A stretch of DNA of 7,704 nt from Arthrobacter sp. (GTDB lineage: Bacteria > Actinomycetota > Actinomycetes > Actinomycetales > Micrococcaceae): positions 1 through 7,704 of the forward strand of contig JASLBS010000078.1 in assembly GCA_030146405.1 (NCBI GenBank), in the 5' to 3' direction. This document shows positions 1 through 5,116 of the stretch, piece after piece (within the stretch, counting starts at the first letter, position 1; the number at the start of each line of letters is the position of its first letter). Made by a program: the position numbers and the translations under genes. The notes beneath the pieces are model-generated. The model searched no databases. It was not told the origin of the DNA and saw only the letters and a list, made by a program, of their open reading frames with translations.

Positions 1-404
1 AAGGATACGGGCCCATTCCCGCCGAGGTCGCCCGCCGCCTCGCGGCCCACGCGCCGTCGTTCACCAGGCTCTTGACGCATCCGGAGACGGGCGCAGTACT
101 GAGCGTGGGCCGCACCAGCTATGCAGTGCCGGCGGACCTGAGGAAATGGCTACGCGTCCGCGACCGCACCTGCAGACATCCCGGGTGCTCGGTCCCGGCC
201 TCGAGATGCGAACTGGACCACACCAGACCCTGGTCGCAGAACGGCACCACCGCCCACAACAACCTCGCGCATCTGTGCCGCAAGCACCACATGCTCAAGA
301 GCGAAGGGGTATGGCGATACGCCCAGTCCCCGGACGGGATCCTGACGGCAACCTCGCCGGCCGGAAGAACATACCCCTGCGACATCGAACCACCACCCCT
401 CTGA
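1..404 (+). CDS. 13E12/DUF222-family HNH endonuclease domain protein, C-terminal part (5' end outside window)
   Basis: The frame is open from nt 3 to a TGA at 402-404 and gives about 133 visible residues. It begins with GYGPIPAEVARRLA, the typical end of the DUF222 region. The HNH core follows: a CRHPGC cysteine pair, CELDH with the putative general-base His, then HNNLAHLCRKHH with the Asn, a further Cys and the last two His. This is the usual ββα-metal HNH arrangement with a structural Cys cluster. Family knowledge: these proteins are abundant and often multicopy in actinobacteria (the mycobacterial 13E12 repeat family). Their role is poorly defined, and nuclease activity is predicted from the fold only. 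The TTG at 72 is an internal codon, not the start; the real start lies upstream of the window. A hairpin at 421-458 follows 16 nt after the stop. Family assignment is confident; function is not. Confidence 0.9.
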   Translation, partial: GYGPIPAEVARRLAAHAPSFTRLLTHPETGAVLSVGRTSYAVPADLRKWLRVRDRTCRHPGCSVPASRCELDHTRPWSQNGTTAHNNLAHLCRKHHMLKSEGVWRYAQSPDGILTATSPAGRTYPCDIEPPPL

Positions 405-420
405 CATTCTTTCGCAGAGA

Positions 421-458
421 GCATCAGCACATTCCCGGTATCGGTGATGTGCTGATGC
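421..458 (+). terminator. Strong hairpin after the HNH gene, probable terminator without a U tract
   Basis: Perfect 12-bp inverted repeat: GCATCAGCACAT at 421-432 and ATGTGCTGATGC at 447-458. Inside the 14-nt loop, CCG (435-437) and CGG (442-444) can pair further. It starts 16 nt after the HNH stop codon. No T run follows, which is common for actinobacterial terminators. A protein-binding palindrome or a repetitive-element end is an alternative reading. Confidence 0.6.
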
Positions 459-742
459 AGTGGTCAGGAAGATAAGCGATCCGAAGGAATGCTGATCGAA
501 CCGAATATCACCGGCCAGAGTTACTGGATATCGCCGGGCGATGAATCAGTAGATCCAGGCCCAACGGATTCCATGAGTGCAGCGACTATTCGCACCGCGA
601 GGATCGCCATTCCTATCGAGTCGGGATCAACCTGATGATCATCCGCAATCTCGCACCCGATAATCGCGCCGTTGAGCTGCCCGCACCTATATCCGCCTGA
701 TATTCGAACCACCGGAAACCCGACCACGATTCCCGCCGATCA
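459..742. other. Low-GC intergenic stretch with no supported gene
   Basis: My count over 481-720 gives about 55% GC, against roughly 68-75% in sampled lines of the adjacent genes. Two tiny plus-strand frames exist: ATG at 489 to TGA at 633-635 (48 codons), and ATG at 635 to TGA at 698-700 (21 codons), overlapping by one base. Neither has a well-spaced ribosome-binding site or a recognisable product. A 68-codon minus-strand frame (GTG at 727) is equally unsupported. The short direct repeat ATTCGCACCG occurs at 588-597 and 742-751. The stretch could be the decayed remains of a gene or an imported segment. Confidence 0.5.
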
Positions 743-767
743 TTCGCACCGCCGAACCACCGAAGGC

Positions 768-780
768 TAGGCTCGGGAGG
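768..780 (+). promoter_or_regulatory. -10 box TAGGCT placed for a leaderless DUF885 transcript
   Basis: TAGGCT lies at 768-773, then six bases, then GTG at 780. With the usual 6-7 nt from -10 to +1, transcription would start at the G of the start codon. The same hexamer with the same 6-nt gap precedes maf. A weak TTCGCA at 743-748 (19-nt spacer) is the best -35 I see and is not convincing. Confidence 0.6.
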
Positions 781-2495
781 TGACTCATGAGACCCCAGCT
801 CCCGCCCCGTCCGACACCGACCAGCACGTGCGGCCGTCCACCGCCATCGACGGCGTCGCCACGTCCTACTACGAGACGCTGCTCGAGCTGATGCCGAACT
901 TCGCCACCGAACTGGGCATCGCCGGGCACGAGACCGAGTACCAGGACTACTCACCGGCCGGTATCGAGGCCCTCGCCGAAGCCGCGCGAGAGGCACTGCT
1001 CCGCCTCGACGACCTGCAGCCCGTGGACCACGTCGACGCCGTGACCCTCGACGCCATGCGCGAGCGGCTCGGCCTGGACCTCGAGATCCACGAGGCAGGC
1101 CTGGACTACGCCGAGCTCAACAACATCGCCTGCCCGGCGCAGAGCATCCGCGCCATCTTCGACCTCATGCCCACCGCCACGGCGCAGGACTGGATCCACA
1201 TCGCCGGACGCATGGCGAACGTACCGGACGCCATCAACGGCTACATCTCCTCGCTCCGTGAAGGCCGCGAGCGCAACCTGGTCGGAGCCCGCCGCCAGGT
1301 GTTGATCGTCATCGAGCAGTCCACCAAGTACGCGGAGGACGGCGGTTTCTTCGACAGCCTCGGCGCCACCACCACTGCCGACGACGGTGACCTCGCCGAC
1401 TCCATCCAGAACCAGCTGAGAAGCGGAGCCGAGGCCGCCCGTAGCGCGTACCACACCCTGGCCGCCTTCCTGCAGGACGACCTCCTGCCCACTGCGCCGG
1501 AGAAGGACGCCGTGGGCCGGGACCACTACGCACTGATGTCGCGGCGTTTCCTCGGCTCCGCCGTCGACCTCGAGGAGACCTACCAGTGGGGCGTGGAGGA
1601 ACTGGACCGTGTGATCGCGGAACAGGAGGCCGTGGCGAACGAGATCCGCGAGGGTGCCACCATCGAGGAGGCCATGCAGATCCTGGACGAGGATCCGGCC
1701 CGCCAGCTGCAGGGCACCGATGCACTGCAGGCGTGGATGCAGGATCTCTCGGACAAGGCCGTGGAAGCGATGGCCGGCGTGCATTTCGACATCCCGGACG
1801 TCATGCGCCGGCTGGAATGCAGGATCGCCCCCACCAACGAGGGCGGCATCTACTACACGGGACCCAGCGACGACTTCTCCCGTCCCGGCCGCATGTGGTG
1901 GTCCGTCCCGGAGGGCGAGGACTCGTTCACCACGTGGAAGGAGACCACCACGGTCTACCACGAGGGCGTTCCGGGCCACCACCTGCAGATCGCGACCGCC
2001 ACCTACCAGCGAGCGCTGCTCAACCCGTGGCGCCGCAACGCCATCTGGGTGTCCGGGCAGGGCGAGGGCTGGGCCCTGTACTCGGAGCGCCTGATGCAGG
2101 AGCTCGGTTTCCTCTCCGATCCCGGTGACCGGCTGGGAATGCTGGACGCCCAGCGTATGCGGGCCGCCCGCGTGGTCTTCGACATCGGGGTGCACCTCGA
2201 GCTGGAGATCCCCGAGCGCTGGGGGAAGGGGACCTGGACGCCGGACAAGGGCTACGAGTTCCTGAAGGAGAACTTCGCCATCAGCGAGGGTCAGCTGAAC
2301 TTCGAGTTCACGCGTTACCTCGGGTGGCCGGGGCAGGCGCCGGCGTACAAGATCGGCCAGCGCCTCTGGGAGCAGGTCCGCGACGAGGTGCGCACCGGCG
2401 AGGGCGACTCCTTCGACCTGCGCGCCTTCCACACGCGTGCGTTGAACCTCGGATCGGTGGGACTCGATACGCTGCGTCGCGCCCTGGTCTCCTGA
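780..2495 (+). CDS. DUF885-family zinc metallopeptidase-like protein
   Basis: 571 residues, close to the usual DUF885 length, with no signal peptide or membrane segment, so probably cytoplasmic. The family signature is HEGVPGHH at residues 394-401, an HExxxGHH form of the zinc-binding HExxH idea. It is followed by EGWALYSE at 429-436, where E429 is the likely further metal ligand. The C-terminal part with QLNFEFTRYLGWPGQAPAYKIGQ is also typical. Family knowledge: DUF885 proteins are predicted metallopeptidases, mostly uncharacterised, so the substrate (peptide or other amide) is unknown. The GTG at 780 is the first possible start after an in-frame TAG at 768-770. GGGAGG at 775-780 runs into the start codon, too close for normal Shine-Dalgarno use, and the ATG at 787 is out of frame. 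A leaderless start at 780 fits best. A terminator follows, and the next gene is an amino acid symporter, which suggests a peptide-use role (inference). Confidence 0.9.
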   Translation: MTHETPAPAPSDTDQHVRPSTAIDGVATSYYETLLELMPNFATELGIAGHETEYQDYSPAGIEALAEAAREALLRLDDLQPVDHVDAVTLDAMRERLGLDLEIHEAGLDYAELNNIACPAQSIRAIFDLMPTATAQDWIHIAGRMANVPDAINGYISSLREGRERNLVGARRQVLIVIEQSTKYAEDGGFFDSLGATTTADDGDLADSIQNQLRSGAEAARSAYHTLAAFLQDDLLPTAPEKDAVGRDHYALMSRRFLGSAVDLEETYQWGVEELDRVIAEQEAVANEIREGATIEEAMQILDEDPARQLQGTDALQAWMQDLSDKAVEAMAGVHFDIPDVMRRLECRIAPTNEGGIYYTGPSDDFSRPGRMWWSVPEGEDSFTTWKETTTVYHEGVPGHHLQIATATYQRALLNPWRRNAIWVSGQGEGWALYSERLMQELGFLSDPGDRLGMLDAQRMRAARVVFDIGVHLELEIPERWGKGTWTPDKGYEFLKENFAISEGQLNFEFTRYLGWPGQAPAYKIGQRLWEQVRDEVRTGEGDSFDLRAFHTRALNLGSVGLDTLRRALVS

Positions 2496-2513
2496 CCGGG
2501 CATAGACGTTGAT

Positions 2514-2549
2514 CACAGCCGGGCGGGGAATAACCTCTGCCCGGCTGTG
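2514..2549 (+). terminator. Hairpin terminator after the DUF885 gene
   Basis: Perfect 11-bp inverted repeat: CACAGCCGGGC at 2514-2524 and GCCCGGCTGTG at 2539-2549, with a 14-nt loop, 18 nt after the stop codon. No U tract follows. The strong GC stem and its position make termination the best reading, so the symporter probably needs its own promoter. Confidence 0.75.
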
Positions 2550-2566
2550 GTCTGCCCGCCCTGGTG

Positions 2567-2591
2567 CGGACGCTGTGCCGTAGGGCGTCCG
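2567..2591 (+). other. Secondary hairpin between DUF885 and the symporter
   Basis: CGGACGC at 2567-2573 pairs with GCGTCCG at 2585-2591 across an 11-nt loop. It sits 17 nt after the main terminator and 63 nt before the symporter -10 box. It may support termination or be a protein-binding site; the sequence does not decide. Confidence 0.35.
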
Positions 2592-2653
2592 ACGACGGCG
2601 GCGGCCTGCGTAACATTTCGCAACCCGCACTTCATCTGTGTATAAAGCGCCCC

Positions 2654-2667
2654 TAGTGTTTTCCGGG
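2654..2667 (+). promoter_or_regulatory. -10 box TAGTGT placed for a leaderless symporter transcript
   Basis: TAGTGT at 2654-2659 is followed by seven bases and then the GTG start at 2667. This matches the geometry before DUF885 and maf. No Shine-Dalgarno sequence lies upstream of the GTG. TATAAA at 2641-2646 is a competing -10 box that would give a leader of about 13 nt. Confidence 0.5.
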
Positions 2668-4100
2668 TGTCTTCTGAAATCAGCTCCCCGCCCTCGCGGC
2701 GTACTCTTCCCCGCTGGGTGACCTCCTTCGGTCCGCAGATCATCGCCGCCCTCATCGTGGGGCTGGGCCTCGGTCTGCTCGCCAAGTCCACCGGTCACAC
2801 CGCCGAGACCCCCAATGGTCTCGGCACCACGCTGGCCACCCTCGGCTCCAGCTACGTGGCGCTGCTGCGCGCCGCCGTCGTGCCCCTCATCTTCACGGCC
2901 GTGGTCAGCTCGATCGCCAACCTGCGGGCCGTCAACAATGCCGCCCGCCTCGCGGGGCAGACGCTGCTCTGGTTCGCCATCACCGCACTGATCGCCGTGG
3001 TGATCGGGATCGGCCTCGGCGTGATCTTCCAGCCCGGTGCCGGGACCGGCGCCAGCCAGCCCGACGAGTACACCGGCAACACGGGGAGCTGGTGGGCCTT
3101 CCTCACCGGCCTCATCCCGGCGAACTTCCTGGGCCTCCAGGCGTCCTCCAGTGTCGCCGAGTCCGGTGACGTGAGCACGTCGCTGAACTTCAACGTGCTG
3201 CAGGTCCTCGTGGTGGCGATCGTCGTCGGCATCGCCGCCCTCAAGGTGGGCAAGGCCGCCGAGACCTTCCTGACCTTCAACGCCTCTGCGCTGGCCGTCA
3301 TCCAGAAGGTTCTCTGGTGGATCATCCGGATCGCGCCGCTCGGTACCGTCGGCCTGATCGGCAACGCCGTTGCCGTCTACGGCTGGGACACCATCGGCTC
3401 CCTCGGCAAGTTCACGCTGGCCATCTACGTGGGGCTCGCCCTGGTGCTGTTCGCCGTGTACCCGGTGCTGATCAAGGTGCACGGACTGTCCGTGCGGCAG
3501 TACTTCTCGGGCGCCTGGCCCGCCATCCAGCTGGCCTTCGTCTCCCGCTCCTCCATAGGCACCCTGCCCCTCACGCAGCGCGTCACCGAGCGCAACCTCG
3601 GCGTCCCCCGCGCCTACGCCTCCTTCGCGGTACCCCTCGGGGCCACCACCAAGATGGACGGCTGCGCGGCCATCTACCCCGCCATCTCCGCCATCTTCGT
3701 GGCGCAGTTCTTCGGCATCGATCTGACGATCTCGCAGTACCTGCTGATCGCACTGGTGTCCGTGCTCGGATCCGCGGCCACCGCCGGCACCACCGGCGCC
3801 GTGGTGATGCTCACGCTGACGCTCTCCACGCTGGGTCTTCCCCTGGCCGGCGTCGGTCTCCTCCTGGCCGTCGACCCGATCCTCGACATGGGTCGCACCG
3901 CCGTGAACGTCGCGGGCCAGGCGCTCATCCCCACGATCGTGGCCAAGCGCGAGGGCATCCTCGACACCACGCTGTACAACGCGCAGCGCAACGGCGATCC
4001 CTTCGCCGATGACAGCGGGATCGGCAACGACTCCACGGTGGATGCCGACGCAGCAGCCAAGGCCGGGAACGACGGACTCTCCACCTCCCTGGGGCGCTGA
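2667..4100 (+). CDS. DAACS-family dicarboxylate/amino acid:cation symporter
   Basis: 477 residues, a membrane carrier of the glutamate transporter-like family (TC 2.A.23), with hydrophobic segments throughout from about residue 20 to 430. Family motifs are in order: SRSSIGTLP at 293-301 (hairpin 1), PLGATTKMDGCAAIYPA around 329-337 (unwound TM7), TAGTTGAVVM (hairpin 2) and DPILDMGRTAVNVAGQ at 403-418 (TM8). By alignment to GltPh, D407, R410 and N414 match D394, R397 and N401, so an acidic or zwitterionic amino acid substrate is plausible. K329 replaces N310 and Q418 replaces D405, two residues that bind sodium in GltPh. The KMDGCA and NVAGQ forms recall the TcyP/YdjN cystine branch from memory, so sodium coupling should not be assumed. 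The last ~32 residues form an acidic, low-complexity tail beyond the usual end. GTG 2667 keeps a short cytoplasmic N-terminus before TM1 and fits the leaderless promoter. The substrate is unknown. Confidence 0.92.
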   Translation: MSSEISSPPSRRTLPRWVTSFGPQIIAALIVGLGLGLLAKSTGHTAETPNGLGTTLATLGSSYVALLRAAVVPLIFTAVVSSIANLRAVNNAARLAGQTLLWFAITALIAVVIGIGLGVIFQPGAGTGASQPDEYTGNTGSWWAFLTGLIPANFLGLQASSSVAESGDVSTSLNFNVLQVLVVAIVVGIAALKVGKAAETFLTFNASALAVIQKVLWWIIRIAPLGTVGLIGNAVAVYGWDTIGSLGKFTLAIYVGLALVLFAVYPVLIKVHGLSVRQYFSGAWPAIQLAFVSRSSIGTLPLTQRVTERNLGVPRAYASFAVPLGATTKMDGCAAIYPAISAIFVAQFFGIDLTISQYLLIALVSVLGSAATAGTTGAVVMLTLTLSTLGLPLAGVGLLLAVDPILDMGRTAVNVAGQALIPTIVAKREGILDTTLYNAQRNGDPFADDSGIGNDSTVDADAAAKAGNDGLSTSLGR

Positions 4101-4260
4101 CTCCCCAGCACGACGACGGGGCGCTGACATCCAGCGCCGTGACGGCGGGTGCATCGGTTCCCGGCAGCACACCGGCGGGCCGGCTGACTTCCAGCGTCGC
4201 GATGTCGGGTGCCTCGGTTCCCGGCAGAACACCGGCGACCCACTGACATCCGACGTCGGA
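4094..4260. repeat. Imperfect 60-bp tandem repeat array starting at the symporter stop codon
   Basis: Two adjacent units, 4121-4180 and 4181-4240, match at 49 of 60 positions by my alignment. A partial unit precedes them at 4094-4120, and the start of another follows at 4241-4260. GGGGCGCTGAC occurs exactly at 4091-4101 and 4118-4128. TGA codons in the symporter frame recur at 4098, 4125 and 4185. Unit 1 opens with GCGCTG-ACATC-CAGCGC, a small perfect hairpin; GCTG...CAGC is retained in units 0 and 2. Units share the core GGGTGC-x-TCGGTTCCCGGCAG. The array lies between the stop and the terminator at 4288-4319, so it is probably 3' untranslated RNA. No known repeat family is recognised. Confidence 0.8.
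4249..4260. promoter_or_regulatory. Perfect 12-bp palindrome TCCGACGTCGGA, possible operator
   Basis: TCCGACGTCGGA is identical to its reverse complement and lies at the degenerate end of the 60-bp array, flanked by CACT (4241-4244) and AGTG (4260-4263). Its role is unknown; in a GC-rich genome a 12-bp palindrome can also arise by chance. Confidence 0.3.
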
Positions 4261-4287
4261 GTGCCACCGACCCGCTACGCACTCAGA

Positions 4288-4319
4288 ACGGCCCGCTCCG
4301 GTTCCCCGGGGCGGGCCGT
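4288..4319 (+). terminator. Long-stem terminator between symporter and maf
   Basis: ACGGCCCGC at 4288-4296 pairs with GCGGGCCGT at 4311-4319. The stem continues through a T·G wobble (4297/4310) and CCGG/CCGG (4298-4301/4306-4309). This gives a 14-bp stem with a TTCC tetraloop. There is no strong U tract, only a weakly T-containing stretch after it. It ends the symporter transcript together with the repeat array. Confidence 0.8.
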
Positions 4320-4330
4320 CCTGCTGTGCC

Positions 4331-4348
4331 GCCGTCGCCGTCGCCGTC
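4331..4348. repeat. Three perfect tandem GCCGTC hexamers upstream of maf
   Basis: GCCGTC is repeated at 4331-4336, 4337-4342 and 4343-4348. The run ends 15 nt before the maf -10 box and covers where a -35 element would lie. Confidence 0.7.
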
Positions 4349-4363
4349 GTAAGCCACTCCCCC

Positions 4364-4376
4364 TAGGCTGGATCCA
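4364..4376 (+). promoter_or_regulatory. -10 box TAGGCT placed for a leaderless maf transcript
   Basis: TAGGCT at 4364-4369 is followed by six bases and then ATG at 4376, the same spacing as at DUF885. No Shine-Dalgarno sequence is present and there is no room for a leader if this box is used. Confidence 0.65.
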
Positions 4377-5008
4377 TGACTCCCCGCCTGATCCTCGCCT
4401 CCCAGTCGCCCGCGCGTACCAAGCTCCTCACCGAGGCCGGCATCAGCCACTCCGTGCTGGTGTCCGCCGTCGACGAGCCCGCCGTCGTGGCCCGGTACGG
4501 CGAGCTCGACGCGTACAACACCTCCCTGCTCCTGGCGCGTGCGAAGGCGGAGGCCGTCGCGGAGCTGGATGAGGGCGGGGACGCCCTGGTGCTGGGCTGT
4601 GACTCAGTGTTCGAGTTCGACGGCGAGGCGCACGGCAAGCCCTACGAACCCGCGGTGGCGATCGAACGGATCAGTCGGATGCGCGGCCGCTCCGGCGTCC
4701 TGCACACCGGCCACTGGCTCGTGGACAACCGCGACAGCGGATCCGGGGCCACCATCGGCGCGGTGACCTCCGCCACCGTGCATTTCGGGGCGATGACCGA
4801 CGCCGAGGTGGAGGCGTACGTGGCCACCGGTGAGCCGCTGCAGTGCGCGGGCTCCTTCACCATCGACGGGCTGGGTGGTGCCTTCATCGATCGGGTGGAC
4901 GGGGATCCGCACGCCGTGGTGGGCCTCAGTATCTCCACCCTGCGGGGCCTCCTCCACTCAGCGGGCGTGCAACTCACCGAGCTGTGGGAGATTCGCTCCG
5001 GTTTGTAG
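4376..5008 (+). CDS. maf: Maf family nucleoside triphosphate pyrophosphatase
   Basis: 210 residues, the normal Maf length. It opens with LILASQSPARTKLL, the family's LAS-x-SPRR-x-xLL signature that forms the nucleotide pocket. GCDSVFEFDG follows with D76 at the place of the catalytic Asp (usually DTVV), then GKP at 87-89 and an HTG at 110-112. The end CAGSFTIDGLGG (157-168), RVDGDPHAVVGLSISTLRGLL corresponds to the canonical KAG-x-x-x-IQG-x-GG and NVVGLP-x-x-L. Family knowledge: Maf proteins are cytosolic enzymes hydrolysing dTTP/UTP or modified nucleotides to monophosphates, a housecleaning role also tied to septum formation. The substrate class cannot be decided here. Maf lies 108 bp upstream of accA3, a neighbourhood also seen in mycobacteria. 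The ATG start fits the leaderless promoter, and the stop lies inside the hairpin at 5002-5020. Confidence 0.93.
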   Translation: MTPRLILASQSPARTKLLTEAGISHSVLVSAVDEPAVVARYGELDAYNTSLLLARAKAEAVAELDEGGDALVLGCDSVFEFDGEAHGKPYEPAVAIERISRMRGRSGVLHTGHWLVDNRDSGSGATIGAVTSATVHFGAMTDAEVEAYVATGEPLQCAGSFTIDGLGGAFIDRVDGDPHAVVGLSISTLRGLLHSAGVQLTELWEIRSGL

Positions 5009-5020
5009 GTTCCCTACAAA
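5002..5020. promoter_or_regulatory. AT-rich inverted repeat over the maf stop codon, terminator or operator
   Basis: TTTGTAGG-TTC-CCTACAAA is a perfect 8-bp inverted repeat with a 3-nt loop, and the maf TAG stop is at 5006-5008 inside its left arm. It is AT-rich in a GC-rich context and is not followed by a U run, so it is a poor terminator. Its centre is about 80 bp upstream of the predicted accA3 transcription start, which would suit a regulator site (inference). Confidence 0.45.
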
Positions 5021-5080
5021 AGATCCACACCCAACCCTCCTGCAGCGCACGATCCATGGGCGGTACTCACCAAAGCGGAC

Positions 5081-5105
5081 TAGGCTCCCAACAGAGAAGA
5101 AGGAG
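5081..5105 (+). promoter_or_regulatory. accA3 promoter (-10 TAGGCT) and ribosome-binding site
   Basis: TAGGCT at 5081-5086 predicts a start near 5093 and a leader of about 24 nt. AAGAAGGAG at 5097-5105 is a good Shine-Dalgarno sequence, 11 nt before ATG 5117, slightly long. The in-frame ATG at 5168 has no such site, so 5117 is preferred. No convincing -35 is seen. Confidence 0.65.
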
Positions 5106-5116
5106 TTCCACGCCCC

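Noticed and set aside
521..727. 68-codon minus-strand frame in the low-GC gap
   Set aside because: GTG start without a clear ribosome-binding site, no recognised motif, and its length is expected by chance.
951..4232. A 1093-codon uninterrupted minus-strand frame across DUF885, the intergenic region and the symporter
   Set aside because: Its translation is rich in Gly, Asp, Glu, His, Arg and Gln, with no domain or hydrophobic core, and it lies opposite two clearly conserved genes. Long antisense frames are expected in high-GC DNA.
4094..4260. CRISPR array
   Set aside because: Units are adjacent, imperfect and without unique spacers, and no cas gene is nearby.
4009..4572. 187-codon plus-strand frame covering the 60-bp repeats (20-residue repeats such as QRRDGGCIGSRQ)
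   Set aside because: It overlaps the end of the symporter, the terminator and the start of maf, all in another frame. The peptide repeat only reflects a repeat length divisible by three.
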